Shown: piece by piece, positions 1 to 12,620 of the stretch
Position numbering within the stretch: position 1 is the first letter of the stretch
How the letters are laid out: the number at the start of each line of letters is the position of its first letter
NCBI GenBank assembly: GCA_028751875.1
Contig: CM054157.1
Location: 52,753,439-52,817,438 of the forward strand
Direction: 5' to 3'
Length of the DNA stretch: 64,000 nucleotides
Origin: Rapana venosa
Lineage: Eukaryota > Mollusca > Gastropoda > Neogastropoda > Muricidae
Translations under genes and position numbers: made by a program
Notes under the pieces: model-generated
The model's input: only the letters and a program-made list of their open reading frames with translations
The model's database searches: none
What the model was told of the DNA's origin: nothing

Positions 1-600
1 TGTAGGCCTATTTCTCTGTAGATCTACAGAGTCTATACCTAACATACTATAGAATAGATTATTTAGTATATATAGCAGAGAAGTGATTCTATTATTTGAT
101 TTTGGGGGGGGGGGGGATGAACACTCCACCCACTCTACAATTTTGTATGCATCATCATTTTGCTTCTCTTATCGAATTTTGTTATTGTGGCATGTTCCCT
201 AGCATATTGCTATGGAGGTCATCGACAATATGCATCCTGACCCCCTGTCATACATATAAACCTCATCTGGTGCGTACTTCCAATCTCACAGTGATTCCCA
301 GGTGGGGTGATTAAGTCACACTGCTTGATCTAGGCGACGGTGGGGTATGCACAAAAATAACACTGACCCACCTGGGAATCACTCTGTGAGTTTGAAAGTA
401 CACACTGGATGGGAAGCCTGCATGTGACTTTTCATGTAGCCTACTTTGCCACACCAGCAGCAACACTCCCAACTTCGATCTGTATCCTTTCACAGTTGAT
501 TATGGGCCAAAGATATGTTCTGTTGCTGTATTTTCCTTCCTAGCCCTTTTTCAGTTGACGAAAGACATCAAAACGACACGCCATACCAGAAATGAACACA
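1..600. other. Intergenic DNA beyond the 3' end of YWHAE
   Basis: No coding exon is supportable here. The stretch holds a G run at about 103-117 and an inverted pair of a dispersed repeat (240-308 against 365-440). The short open frames have no family resemblance. Confidence 0.6.
240..440. repeat. Inverted pair of a dispersed repeat
   Basis: Reading 240-308 on the minus strand gives nearly the same sequence as 365-440 on the plus strand. Both start with CCCACCTGGGAATCACT and continue with GTGAG and GAAGTAC-like blocks. The arms are about 70 bp with a loop of about 55 bp. A third related copy lies at about 28535-28612, so this is a dispersed element and not only a hairpin. Confidence 0.75.
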
Positions 601-3044
601 AGGCAGCATGCACTTGAATACAACTTTATTGATGAATGTAGTAAAGTATGTTTTTATGGGTAAACAAGACATACAGTTCCTAGATGGAAGTTTAGCCCAC
701 GGCAGGGACTACTACTGTGATGACCAGTACACTGACATTGTGATCACAACACAAAGACACTAACACTGCAGCAAGTTGCAGAATCAATCCACGGCAACGA
801 AAATCGGACGCCACAGAGAACACGGGTACGCTACACGGAGAGAAAGAGAAGACAGAGAAGATGGTAGGCATTAAGTACTCAGAGAAAGAGAATAAAGACA
901 GAGACAGAGAGAAAGACTTCATGGTGATGATGGACACATCAAACTAATCCGTCAGAACAAACCAAATCTTGGGGATTCAAACTGGTTAATTCTACAGATC
1001 AAAGGACTCAGAAACACAAGTCATAATCATTCTTTTATTATTAAAAATTAACTAGATAAGTTTTTAGCCACAATAACAATTTTTTAAAAACTGAGCAAAA
1101 AATAAAAAGCCAAATCAACCAAAAAGATGTTTGTTGTTTTTTTCCACTGAAAGAAGGCAACAGAAGTATTCCAAGACAGCGGAATGAAAAATCAGAATGA
1201 GAAAGGTAGAACAAGAGGACAAGAGAAGCCAACCAACGCAAAAACACCATATGACATTGTTAACAGTTTGTTATCAACCACACATACCTTTAATTAAAAA
1301 AATAAACAAACGCTAGTACACTCTATGCTATCTAGGTGAAAACAAATACGCATACATAAATGAAATCAAGGCAACCAAAGACAAAAGACTACAAAAGAAG
1401 CAGTCATAAACATCAACAACCTAAGTCGTTCATGTTTCCGTTATTGCAGAACACAAAAAACAAAACAAACAAAAAGAAAAAGGAAAAAAAGGAAAAACAA
1501 ATCCCTCAGAAACTCTAGCAGAAGAACAGAGCATCCACAGAAACTGCACAGAGAGTGACACAGCTTAGAGAGGGCGCATGTTCTGTTGGCTTCAAACCAG
1601 TTTCTGTCATAACCACCACTGTTGGCGCTGTCCTCACTACTTCTCTTTCTCTCCTCTATCGCCAGGCGACAGAGCTGTTAAACCCGTCTCTCTTCTCATC
1701 AAATTATGGCTGGTTGGCAGTGCCATTACACCCGTTACCTCTAAAAATCATGGCCAGCGTGCCATCAAACGGATCTTGCAAAACTTCTATCAACAGAATG
1801 TTTCTTGCGCTCAGATTTCTACTCTGAAGGTCATTCTGTCATTTAAACGCCTCATGGCTCACAAACCTGCCGGATGGACAGTTTCTCTTTTTGTTTCTGA
1901 GTTTCTCCTGTCACTTCTAATATTGATTTACTTTTGCTTCATGTCTGATGTTTGTATGGGCCCTTTCATGCCGTTATCTGCCAACATAGGAACATGTCTC
2001 CTCTCTTGTGCTCTAAGCCCTGCTGTGAGATTTATTCGCAGGGTAACACCACAGATTGTACAGCTCTACTACTCCTGTATGTTGCCCACCATATGCAAGT
2101 CTACGATTCCTCACAGCAAAATACATGTCAACAGAAAAAATTGTGCACAGGTACACACGACACACATCCCCAAGCAGACTGCAGCCACACACCATTTTCC
2201 CTGAAACCCTCAGAGCATCGCGAGATGCGTCCTCTGGCTTCCAATGACCTTCAGATCATCTCTGTCTTTACAACCAAAGCCCTGGTGTTTGGCACTGACG
2301 ACGACAACAGCAGCTATCTGACAGACCCTCCGTCCACTTCAAAAACATCTCTGTGACTCCTTATGGTGGTGATGACTTGGCCACAGAAATGAAGGCTCTT
2401 GCTGGACAAACGACCAACGACTGGAACGGATGAATGCATACTTTTCCCTCTTCCTGCTCAAAAGCCTGGGTGTGTGTAGAACAGCCATCAGCTGTACCAT
2501 GGCCCAAGTCCTCAATGGAATGTGCACACTCAGCTAAAAGCTTCTTACTACAAATTGTACTGTACTCAGGACCTCCTGACAACTACGATAAGTGTTTTTC
2601 ATATCTTTGTGCTGGCACCAAACATTAAAAAAAAAAAAAAAAAAAATCATACATACAAGAGACAGAGGAGCAACCTTCTTCGTTGTCACTAAACCCAGAT
2701 AATCCTCACGACCTTCTAAGGTCCACATTACTGCTGCTGATGATGATGTGTGGTGGTGCCCCGATGGGTTGGTTGGACAACCATGGCGGGCGGGCATAGG
2801 TGGTAAAGCCCTGCGCCATCCTTCCACACACCTCACCTCGTTCCTCCACAGACAACAGACCTGTCCAATGACCTGTCACCTTTCATTGTCCCCCCGCTGA
2901 CAGAGATGATCCACAAACAGACAAACCCACTCAGATCAGATTCATGTCTCAACAAAGAGCAGCTTGGTTTAAAAAAAAAAAAAAAAATCCGAAAAAGAAA
3001 AAAAAACTTGTTGAAATGGAGAGTATTAAGCGCTGATGCTATTT
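601..3044 (-). other. YWHAE: YWHAE 3' untranslated region
   Basis: The stretch follows the YWHAE stop codon at 3045-3047 on the minus strand and ends near a canonical AATAAA at 625-630. No intron signals or repeat families are obvious apart from A/T runs (for example 2626-2646). The 3' boundary is inferred from the poly(A) signal; transcript data would fix it. Confidence 0.65.
625..630 (-). promoter_or_regulatory. YWHAE: Poly(A) signal AATAAA for YWHAE
   Basis: TTTATT on the plus strand reads AATAAA on the minus strand, about 2.4 kb after the YWHAE stop. Cleavage would be expected roughly at 600-615. Confidence 0.6.
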
Positions 3045-3100
3045 TTAGGATCTGTCGTCTTCTATGTCCTGCACTTGTTGAGTGGCCTGCTCCTCTCCAC
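3045..3100 (-). CDS. YWHAE: YWHAE coding exon 5 (C-terminal tail and stop)
   Basis: This 56-nt coding part encodes the split Gly237 followed by [17 protein letters not shown] and TAA. The acceptor is a TG-repeat followed by TTGCAG on the minus strand (3101 upward). The phase (1) matches exon 4. The acidic, Gln-rich tail is typical of the variable 14-3-3 C-terminus. Confidence 0.9.
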
Positions 3101-3786
3101 CTGCAACACACACACACACACACACCCAAACAGTCAGCACCATCATATTCGCACTTTCTGCATGGGATACGTCCAGAAAAATGTCTAAACAAAACCAAAA
3201 TACCACAAATATCCTGCTGGAGGGGAGGCAGGGGCAGAGAGACAGAATAGCTCTGTAGTAATGAGAATTGGACTCATAACCTTATAGCAGTCTGAGGCCC
3301 ACATTTCGAATTCAGCCACTCAGCTGTCTATTGAAACAATTTTTATTCTTTCCTTGGAGTTTTCACCCTGGTTCCCACTCTGCTCACAGGGCGACCATGA
3401 GCCACTGTAAACTGTGAAAATACGAACACATCATCCTATGCACCCGTCTATCTGGCATGGGTGAAACGAACGTACCCAGCATGCAATCTGTGATTTGTAG
3501 GATGGACTCTTTGTCAGATATGACTTGCCTGACTCGCTGTTTGAAAAAATTCCCGATGACTCCTCCAGGCCTGCCTACCCCAGTCAACGTGTAATAGTAC
3601 TTGGACAAGCCGAGAATTGTATTTTGATAGCAAAGACATTCATACTCTTTCTTGCCCTAAATTAATGTGTTCTTCATCCCTTATTTATCATTTTGGTAGT
3701 TGCGATTATGGTTTTGATACCTTGGCTGCACAATGCTTTCGTGAAGGAGTGTTTTTTCAGAAAACATGGCATCTTTAATTTGTGTT

Positions 3787-3849
<63 letters not shown>

Positions 3850-6800
3850 AGAGAGAGGAGGGAGGGGGGGGTGCTGAGTGTGCATGCGAGTGTGTCTTAA
3901 TCCTCTCATGAAGGGCAACTACAGAGTGTAACACTGACAGTCCCAAAACAAGGTCATCACTATAGACTAGGTCACACATTACTAAGCTTTTGGTCAATAT
4001 TCCTTAGAACATTCCAATGCAATTTCAAACCCAATTTACACACACAACATGCCCACAGATCCACATTGTGTGTGTGTGTGCGAGTGAAAGAAAAGGGATG
4101 CCAGGTGTGTCAGGATGCAGACTAAAAGAAACTAAAATGAGAAAAGGAAAAAAGATTAATCCTGTGGCATGAACTATCCCACCCCAATGCTATAGTCAAG
4201 ATTAAAGCAGACCTACATACTCAAGTCGTTAACAAGCCTAGTGTTATTGGCACCATGATTTTCTGTTCTTAGAAAGTACAGTGTTTGCTTGTCACTCTCC
4301 AATCACTAAAAATCTCGCTGGTTTTTGTGCTGAAGTTGAGTATCACTCTGCTAAATATTGTCACATGTTTTGTTCAAATTTATTGTCAATACTCTGGTGT
4401 CAGAGTTTCACTTTCCACTTATCTTGTGAAGACTTGTTATGGAACACACAGAAGGGAAGTAACTGGCATGGGAGAGTTACATCCCTTACACAGTTTGGAA
4501 TGCATCAACCCTGACAATGTATAACAATGTCTAATTTGTTTTTATTATTACTGTCCTTTGTTTATTTGTGTTTGCTCTTCCTCTTGACACCTGTCATTCA
4601 TTAACCGATATGTATGTTTTTTGTTTCTCTGTAGCTCAAAAGAGTTAATGGGAATAAACTCTTGTGAATAACTTTTCCCCTGTGGTTGTCAAATCTTTAT
4701 TTTTTCCCCCAGCATTTGAGGTTAATATTTTGTAAAAATCATGAAAAAAACAAAAATCATGCAGGTACACAGGACATTTGGGGAAGGAGATGCGTCACCC
4801 TACCTACCAAGCAGCACATCTACACTACAATGTTGTGTTGACAATAAGCTATAACAAAACACTACAAAAAACATGCTTTCCTTCCTGAGCATGGACAAAG
4901 ACAACAATACTTCAGTCCCTTCTCAGTCCACAAAGTGCATGTCTATAATGACAAAAAAAGTTATATCACCCCCCCCCCTCCCCCAAGCTAAATTTAGAAA
5001 GCATATAAAAAATACCCTTCCCCCCATTTGATCAAGCCTGTTATGTAAATCACCATCTATTCCGATTCATGTTGTTTAAAACCTCAACCCCCCCCCCCCC
5101 CCCCTCCAAAAAAAAGCCCACCAACATAAACTTTAACAATATCCCCATCCCCTATCACTCAGACCCCCCCCCCCCCACAAACAAGAAAATCTGTTGTAGA
5201 ACAAATTTCCAAAGCTTCAGAGAGCAGGCTTACCTTCTTGTTGCATGTCAGAGGTCCACAGAGTCAGGTTGTCCCTCAACAACTGCATAATCAAGGTGGA
5301 ATCTTTGTAGCTCTCCTCGCTCAACGTGTCCAGCTCAGCGATGGCGTCGTCGAAGGCTGCCTTGGCCAAACGGCAGGCCCGGTCGGGAGAATTCAAGATT
5401 TCATAGTAGAAAACAGAAAAGTTCAGAGCCAGGCCTAGACGGATGGGATGTGTGGGGGGCAGTTCCGTCATGGCGATGTCGCTGGCGGCTTTGTAGGCCA
5501 CCAGACTGTTCTCAGCAGCTTCTTTGCGGTCATTGCCCGTGGCGAATTCAGCCAGGTATCGGTGGTAGTCCCCTTTCCTGCAACACATGGCATGGTCTTT
5601 GTTCAGCACAGGCCCGGGCATTGTTACCCAGATTATAAGCATCTGCAGCTGAGTCACTGCTAAACCAGGCCCCCTTACCATCTGGGAATGCTACGTGCTC
5701 TTTTCACTGTAAACAGCGCTTCAATCAGGAAACCTGTGGACTTGTTAGGCGTACATCATAGAAAGAATCGTTAAGTCCTGTCAACTGTCAGTGCATTGCA
5801 GGAGCTTTTTTCTTACTACTGTTGAAATGCAAGGAAGTGTGCTCCTGGCTCATTATTTTTCTTTGGTGTGAAAACCCGACGCTGGATAACCTGTCATTAT
5901 TTTCTAAGGCTCTATTTTCTGGCATAACAGCCACTATGTGCTGTATGTTATTCCAATCAATGTCACTTTCGTTCAGGAGCGCTTTCATCCTGAAAGAATC
6001 TAGATACGAAAATGCACTGTATGACTGATTGCATCTGTCACATGTTGGGTCAGTTTTCAACCACTGTTTCTCAATGTAGACCTTCCCCTGCTAAAAAGGC
6101 TTCTGGTTTGTGAAAAAACATAGGCTTCACAAAATATCCGTGTTGTGGTTTTTTTTCTTTCGCATTACCAAACAACAGAATAGAGGACAGCATGTGACAA
6201 TGTTTTGACAAGTGTAACAAGGTAAGAAAAACGATTACTTTAAAAGGGTGGGAAAATTGCTTGCTTGCCACAATCTCTACCAAACCAATTGCAGTGATTA
6301 TGACCATGGATGTGCAGACAATTTTTAATCACATTTATTTTTTTAAAATTTTTATATTTCATTCATGAATCCAAACTGAAGTTTGTTCATGCCGTAAGAC
6401 AATTTAACACTAATCAGAAATATGTAATATAAATGTCAAATGAACAACACTTACATTTTGTAATAAAAGACTTTGGATTCTCCTGCAGCAGCACTGGCAA
6501 TCAGGTGCTTGTCCAAGATGTCCAGAATATCATGGCAAATATCCCTGAGCTCTCCTTCAATCTGCAACACACGTCACGCCATGCCTGACCACTAAGTGTC
6601 AAATGACGCACATGTACAAAACATTATTTTTTTTAAAACAAAGTTTTCAGGAAACAGCTGCATAAACAAGAAAACTCGAAGTCTCTATGCCTATACCAGA
6701 ACAGACTGTTTCTGCTGCACATTCTTAACGTGACTTGTGGAAAAACTGGTTCGTCGGTGAGTTCCAGCTGAAAGCTTTTTGGTTCACATCTCAATTCCTG

Positions 6801-9800
6801 GCAGAGCTTTTGTTTACCATAACAGGCTTCTACTCAGCACGATCATTTTTTTTTTAAATATCAAAAACCAAAGTTGCAAAAGACACAATTTAGTTCCCCA
6901 TCATATTTGGCTAAATGAATGGCCAAATCTGGCTGTTCACGCATCCACACTCCTGTATTGCAAAAGCTGGTTGTTTACCAAACTTTTCTTCTTCTGACTC
7001 AGATCAGTTTTCTTTGGGTTTTTTCCTTCTACAAAATTCTGAAATTTCAGTCACTTTGTTGTTTATAAAACCAAAGAAGTCAAATGACGACACCTATGCA
7101 ACATGCATAGGAGCAAAGAGCGAGCATTTATGTTAAAGCCTCTGAATAATAGTTAATACCAGGCATTTTATTGTTCTTATTTCTTGATGGGAAAAAAAAC
7201 CCATCCTGAATACATACAATATGAAATTTCCACACAAGCAAATATATGTTTGAAAATACCATATCTTCTGGTCTGCAGAATGTTCAGAAAAAATTGTGTA
7301 GACTGCATATCATCTTTTAAGGGCGGAAGTTGCTCAACATTTTGTAAAGAGCAAAACTTTTAACCCCCCCCCCCCCCCCAATACACTATCCTGCCAAATG
7401 ATGTAATACTTCAATAACTACTTAACTGCTAAGAAAAAAAAAAATTTAATCTCCTTATTGGTTTTTGCAAGAGTGCACAGTTGCTCATAATCCAGGAGAA
7501 AAAAATAAATAAATAAAATCCCTCCCTACCAACCCCCATCAGTTTTTTTAAAAGTCAAATGATGACAAGCAGCAACATTTGAGTTCAAAATCAGGAGAGA
7601 AAAAAACAAGTAAACCCAACCCAACCAACCAAACCCTTATTACACCCCACAAAAACATCCCCCCTCCCTTTTTTTTAAAATATCAAAAGAGTTTCCCACC
7701 CCTATCTAAACAGACAACAACAACAAAACACAAGGAAAAGGACAGCCCCTCCTGTTGGCTGGATTACATCCACCAGACCCACCTTTTTCTTATAATTTTT
7801 GTTTATACTGTCTTTGTCATCCTCTTTGTCCTCCTTCTGCTCCACACTAGATATAATTCGCCACGACGCTCTCCGTGCACCAATGACATTTTTGTACGCC
7901 ACGGACAACAGGTTGCGTTCCTCCACGGTCAAGTCGACGTCCATGGCCGCAACCTTCTTCATGGAATCCACCATCTCTGCAACAGGAAACCCCCAAACTT
8001 TAAAGTCCATGATACCACTTTAACTCTGGATCAAAGGCAGTCATTCATATTCCAACAGGTAAGACAGCATGCTGCTGAATGCCATCCACAGAAAAAAACA
8101 ACAACACATGAACAAGTAACTAGCCAATGACTGATAGACACAAGACAATCACCGACTGTAAATTCAGCTTGGAGAATGGCAAATCAAAACCCATGAATCC
8201 CTGGAGTCGGAATGTGGATACCTTTATGGTGAACAAAAATAATTGCATGTATACATGCATGTACACAAAATCTCACCATTGGTGAACCTCAGAGCTCTAG
8301 CCAAGGAACAAAACCCCCAAAAAAAGAACAGAGGCTGTAGTGATCCCATTTTTATTTCCATTATAATCTAGTGAGCTTGATATTGACAGACATGCCCTCT
8401 GGCAGCTTTGTGGGCCAATCTTTGTGCTGCCTATCTGACAAAACAGAGAGCATGGGAAAGTACATTGGACATGGATTCTGGGCAGCTAGTACTTTCCTAA
8501 ATAAATCCTTATCCCTCTTTTGTCCTTTGTGGCCTCTCCTCTCACTGCTTCAAAAGTAAGCAAGCACAGGAGTGGCTGAAACCTAATGCTCTGAAACAAG
8601 CCAGGGTTTATGAGCCACTATGACCCTGGGATACAGGAAGAAAACTCAGTTAATCAGAGTTCAGGGGAGCAAGGTTCCTGTGATGCTAGAGAGACTCTCA
8701 GAGAAGCTGCACTGTCATTCATAGACTATGTCATTTTGTACAAGTTGCACATTTTTCTGCAAAAAAAGCACTGCAATTATCCTATGCTGCAGTTGACACA
8801 TTGCTCAAAGCGTCATCAACACACTCTCAAGTAAGGAGGCTATGTGTATCAAAGGGGGGGAAGATAGCCTAGTGGTTTGAAAATGAGCTTGTGATCTGAT
8901 GGCCCAGGGTTTGACTTTGAGTCACCACTGATAAACTCATTCAAGGGGATTTTTCTCATGCAGTTAACATCAGTACACATGTATACTCTACTCCCCTGAA
9001 ATTCCTTAGGATAAGACTATAAACCGAGGCCTAATATTCAAATACATACACTGACACAGAAAATCTTGCAAACGCAATAAAACCTGTTCTGCCTTTTGGA
9101 AGAGTCAACCATTTCAGGCCAGCACGTATGGATGACAAAATCAAAAAATGCATATGCACCGGTGTTGTGTTTATGTTTAGCCATCTGACTAAATGTTGAA
9201 ATGCAGCTACCTTAATGTTGGGCACTCTACAACAACAAAAATCAGATAAAAATAGAGGATGCAGCTTAAGAAACCAAATGGTTAGTATAACTTTCCTCAA
9301 TTACACTTACAGAGTAAGACCCATTAAGATGAGTAAGTTCAAGTAAAAAAAATGTTCCACTGATCCAACCACTCACCAACAACAAACACTGAATGCAATA
9401 TATACCAACTTACTGCAGGCCAGACACTAATCTTCAGCTGATGTCAGGTACAGCATACCAGGTACTTGGTATGACTGGAGGGGACTTAGGACAGTTCTAT
9501 AATCTAAACCTTTCCACATCCTTCACTGTCTTATCCTATCCTAACTTTCTGGCTCCATATGACTTCAGTTTACTCTGACAGTGATGTGAACACAGAACAG
9601 ACCCCCTCCCCAAAAAAGAGAGCTGTTTTTGTTGCAGTACTCATCTTTCCTTGATGTGAGTCTATTCCCCTCTCTGCAGAAAATCAGTCAAAACACGGCT
9701 GACCAAATATGCCATGTCAGTTTGTCACCCTATCATCTCATCAGAAATTTACAGGTCAGATTAAAAGAATAGAGAGCTCTACTAAAACTAAAAGAAAAAT

Positions 9801-12493
9801 GTGCTACACACTACACCTAAAAATGACTATTCAACCTTTCCTAGGCAACACATCAGTGAGGCGAGACGTACACATGTATCCATCTTATACTAATTACTAT
9901 AGTCTTGTGATTGTGTGCTAATATCAATTTAATTGTTGTTAGGGGGGGAAATAATTAAAATTACAAGCAAAAAATGTTATTAGGTTCTTCAACCATATAA
10001 GCAAATATGCATGCATTGCCTATTTTTATGTGTTATTTTGTATACTGTGAGTTTGCTGCTCTCTGTGTTAGTGTGTATGTATGACTATGTGCATATGCAC
10101 ACACAAGTGTCTCAGACTGCAGTACATATATGCACATAGTGTTTTTAGATCCTGTGTGTGGATGAAACTCAAGAATTACATCATGCATGCATGCTCTGTG
10201 CTGTGTACATCAAAAATGGTGTGTGTGTGATATGCATACATATGTGCATGTACACATGCACTGTGATGTGCATGTACACATGCACTGTGATACTATTACA
10301 AATGATAATCACTTTAATCATATGCACACACATGCACCCATGACACACAAGTTCACACCTGATGCACTGGAATTCTGACCAGTGTATTACCAATGGCAAA
10401 ACATATGGACATGTAATCTGACAATACTGATTTTCCACTAAATGTACTACATCTTTATAAAATACAACTTTGAGAAGAGCCACAGATGAAAGTACTATGT
10501 CCATTCCACCACAATAAAATAAAACGTAAATAGTTTTTTAAAAACTTTTTTCTGAATCGATGATCATCTGCTTGAGTACACTTCTTTGAAGAAAACCACG
10601 TCATCGAAACATTTTATCCTATCTGAAAAGACTGCAAATTCCCTCAATTCAGTCATGCTGAACTGAAACAATAAGCATGTTGGGTGGTCTTGTTCCACTC
10701 TTTGTCATTAGATCTACATCTTAATGGCTTGATTATCATCAGCAGGTGACAAACCAGTGAATGCTACTATTGTCTCCTTATCCGTCCAATACAAGTGACT
10801 CAGATAACTAAAAAAAGTAAAATGCTGTGCTACATTTCACTTGATAAGTGTTAAATGTACAAACAGGGAGTTATCATTAGATAGAAACTCGACAACGTTT
10901 TGGGTCTTCTAATCAACTCTTATCGATACATCCACACACTGACACACATACACTATATCAGTATATGAGGGAATGAAAAAGCAAAGGGACATACCTTGGT
11001 TCTCTTCTCTCATAATGTCTATTACAGATCTGTATCATTTCTGCTAAAACATCATGTGTAAAAATGAGGAACAAATTTGTTTGAACAACACAATCTTCAT
11101 TTCTTGAAAGCTTGTCCAAATGATTTATTTCTATCATTATCAACTGATTCACTACTCTTTCAACTCGTTTTCTCCTGTTCCACAACTGTAAACTAACAAT
11201 CTGCATCTTTTTCAATGTATGCATGATAGTTTTGATACTTGAAAGAGTTACATGGGGTGCTTAGTTATGGGATCTGTACAAAAAAACAACAAACAAAACA
11301 AACAAAAATGTGCAATTCTGTGTGGGAATTCTAATGCAAAATGCCTTCTGGATATAATCATTAGCTGATTAGGCCTATAATGTGATAAAAAAAAATTGCA
11401 CAAACAGCTCATTTTAATGCTCTATGTTCAACAGATGAATGATATAGTTTTCATTCATTATGTTCACTTTTCATATTACAGTGACCCTCTAATTTAAGCC
11501 TTGTCAACTCATCTGGGAATCAAAATGCAAATATAAAGAGGCTGTACTCTATATTTTATGGATATGTTAGGCCTATCCCACAACCTTTTAAGTTACCAGC
11601 TAAGGCAGAATAGTATACATCTGCAAGAAGATCTTGTACTGAATGCAATTTAGTCTCATTATACCATAGGACATAGACTATAACATAATGAACATGCCTC
11701 CACTGGTTGACAAACTGGGTTATAATACTAGGAGTCTGGATTTCTCCATCCAAACATCCTAGTCCACTTAGCAACCCTAGACACGCAGAGTTACTGAATG
11801 CCCACACTTGACAAAACATCATAAAATCATTACCTATAAGTGATATGTCAGTACACTTCTGGTACAACAATTAATTTAATCATGACTTTGAAGGTCGACT
11901 TAGGACTAGCCTACTTCCTCTTTTGTTTCCTTGATCGTTTTCAGCTATATGCGAACACGCCCACACATACAATAATAGACCAGATATTAAGCCCTTATAG
12001 ACGTCAAAGAAAAGCACACAACAAATATAAGACCAATTAGATTAAATACAAGTAGAACCCTTTGAAGTATTCCCGTGACATATTAGATTTAATCATGTTT
12101 TTGTGTAACCGAGTTCGTTGACTCTCCCTTGGAAAATGGCGACAAACCATATCCTTTCACATAATTTTGGAGGTTAATGTGCGACTTCGCGGTCAGATAA
12201 AATCGGCGTTAAAAAAGCAAATACGATATTAGAATAGGCTTTTCAACTGTGTGCCATATGTACAATCAATCTTGCAGATCTATGACACAATGCGACCAGG
12301 TTGCCTAAACATAAAATCTTTTTACTAGGCTAGTCTACACAGTTCCTATACGCGAATGCAGCGCCACTGTAGTGACTAGGCTAGCAACCACAACCAACAA
12401 ACTTGAAAAAGCTTATATTTTCAACTTACCGTCATATCGCTCAGCCTGTTCGGCTAGCTTGGCATAGTAAACATTATCTTCTCTATCAGCCAT
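3045..12493 (-). CDS. YWHAE: 14-3-3 protein epsilon, complete five-exon gene
   Basis: This is a phosphoserine/phosphothreonine-binding adaptor. 14-3-3 proteins are dimeric, mostly cytosolic, and regulate kinases, phosphatases and transcription factors by docking on phosphorylated motifs. The coding exons are 12430-12493, 7783-7976, 6455-6561, 5234-5577 and 3045-3100. They sum to 765 nt (254 aa plus stop), and all introns are GT-AG with matching phases. The protein starts [16 protein letters not shown]. It carries the family signature [11 protein letters not shown] at residues 42-52. K50, R57, R128 and Y129 fit the phosphopeptide-binding basic cluster. The second signature ([20 protein letters not shown]) lies near the end of exon 4. 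The acidic tail, ending DIEDDRS, is encoded by a small last exon. The length matches animal epsilon isoforms (about 255 aa). Assignment to epsilon rather than zeta rests on the MADRED start and the RYDEMV and TGESK-like context. Confidence 0.96.
3103..5233 (-). other. YWHAE: YWHAE intron 4
   Basis: No further exon is visible. It contains a (GA)n microsatellite at 3789-3862 and three C runs (about 4970-4982, 5088-5104 and 5166-5177). On the transcribed strand these are G runs, the nearest about 55 nt from the exon 4 donor. Confidence 0.8.
3789..3862. repeat. (GA)n microsatellite
   Basis: An almost pure GA dinucleotide run of about 70 bp, followed by a G-rich stretch to 3873. Confidence 0.95.
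5234..5577 (-). CDS. YWHAE: YWHAE coding exon 4
   Basis: 344 nt encoding residues 122-236. It starts with the G of a split Met codon, then [20 protein letters not shown], and ends WTSDMQQE. It holds the Arg/Tyr pair (R128, Y129) of the phosphate pocket and the second family signature. The acceptor reads TGTTGCAG and the donor GTAAGC. Confidence 0.97.
5578..6454 (-). other. YWHAE: YWHAE intron 3
   Basis: 877 bp, bounded by GTAAGT and TTGCAG. I see no repeat family or other gene in it. Confidence 0.85.
6455..6561 (-). CDS. YWHAE: YWHAE coding exon 3
   Basis: 107 nt encoding [20 protein letters not shown] and onward to KVFYYK plus the first two bases of Met122 (residues 87-121). The acceptor is GTGTTGCAG and the donor GTAAGT. 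It corresponds to helix 4 to 5 of the 14-3-3 fold. Confidence 0.95.
6562..7782 (-). other. YWHAE: YWHAE intron 2
   Basis: About 1.2 kb, AT-rich, with a C run near 7363-7379 and A/T runs. No gene or clear mobile element is visible. Confidence 0.8.
7783..7976 (-). CDS. YWHAE: YWHAE coding exon 2
   Basis: 194 nt encoding residues 22-86, from [20 protein letters not shown] to SINKNYKKK. It includes signature [11 protein letters not shown] and K50/R57 of the binding groove. The stretch EDKEDDKDS forms the variable charged loop. The donor is GTGGGT and the acceptor TGTTGCAG. Confidence 0.96.
7977..12429 (-). other. YWHAE: YWHAE intron 1
   Basis: A 4.45-kb first intron. It contains a SINE-end fragment (about 8190-8310), a tRNA-derived SINE (8856-9150) and a short 24-bp duplication with CATGTACACATG cores near 10238-10290. 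The rest looks like ordinary AT-rich intron. An AAAATGGCGAC motif at about 12133-12143 resembles a YY1 site near the promoter. Confidence 0.8.
8856..9150 (+). mobile_element. tRNA-derived SINE, family A
   Basis: The head reads AAGATAGCCTAGTGG (A-box-like). The body follows with AGTTAACATCAGT, GATGAGACTATAAACCGAGG-like and TTGGAAGAGT blocks. The copy is diverged. The same modules recur more than a dozen times in this window. Confidence 0.8.
12430..12493 (-). CDS. YWHAE: YWHAE coding exon 1 with start codon
   Basis: ATG at 12491-12493 (minus strand), encoding [20 protein letters not shown] and Asp21 plus the first base of Glu22. The donor is G|GTAAGT. The start is chosen because MADRED matches animal epsilon N-termini. 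Confidence 0.95.
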
Positions 12494-12620
12494 CGTAGAC
12501 ACTGCAGATGGTTCTGATCACAGTTCGATTTAATGCGATTCTTTCACCCTCTTACTGTCCGAAATCCAATATGGCCGCAGCTGCCGGTGTAGCAAATAGT
12601 CCCTTGTAAGCTAATATAGT
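12494..12620 (-). promoter_or_regulatory. YWHAE: YWHAE 5'UTR and probable core promoter
   Basis: The stretch lies immediately upstream of the YWHAE ATG. It carries CCAATATGGCCGCAG (plus strand, about 12568-12582), a YY1-like core with CCAAT, and is locally richer in GC. No TATA box is obvious. The transcription start itself cannot be placed from sequence alone. Confidence 0.4.

Noticed and set aside
1555..2356. Overlapping plus-strand frames of 90-208 codons
   Set aside because: They lie antisense within the YWHAE 3'UTR, have no recognisable domains or splice signals and a composition unlike the real exons.
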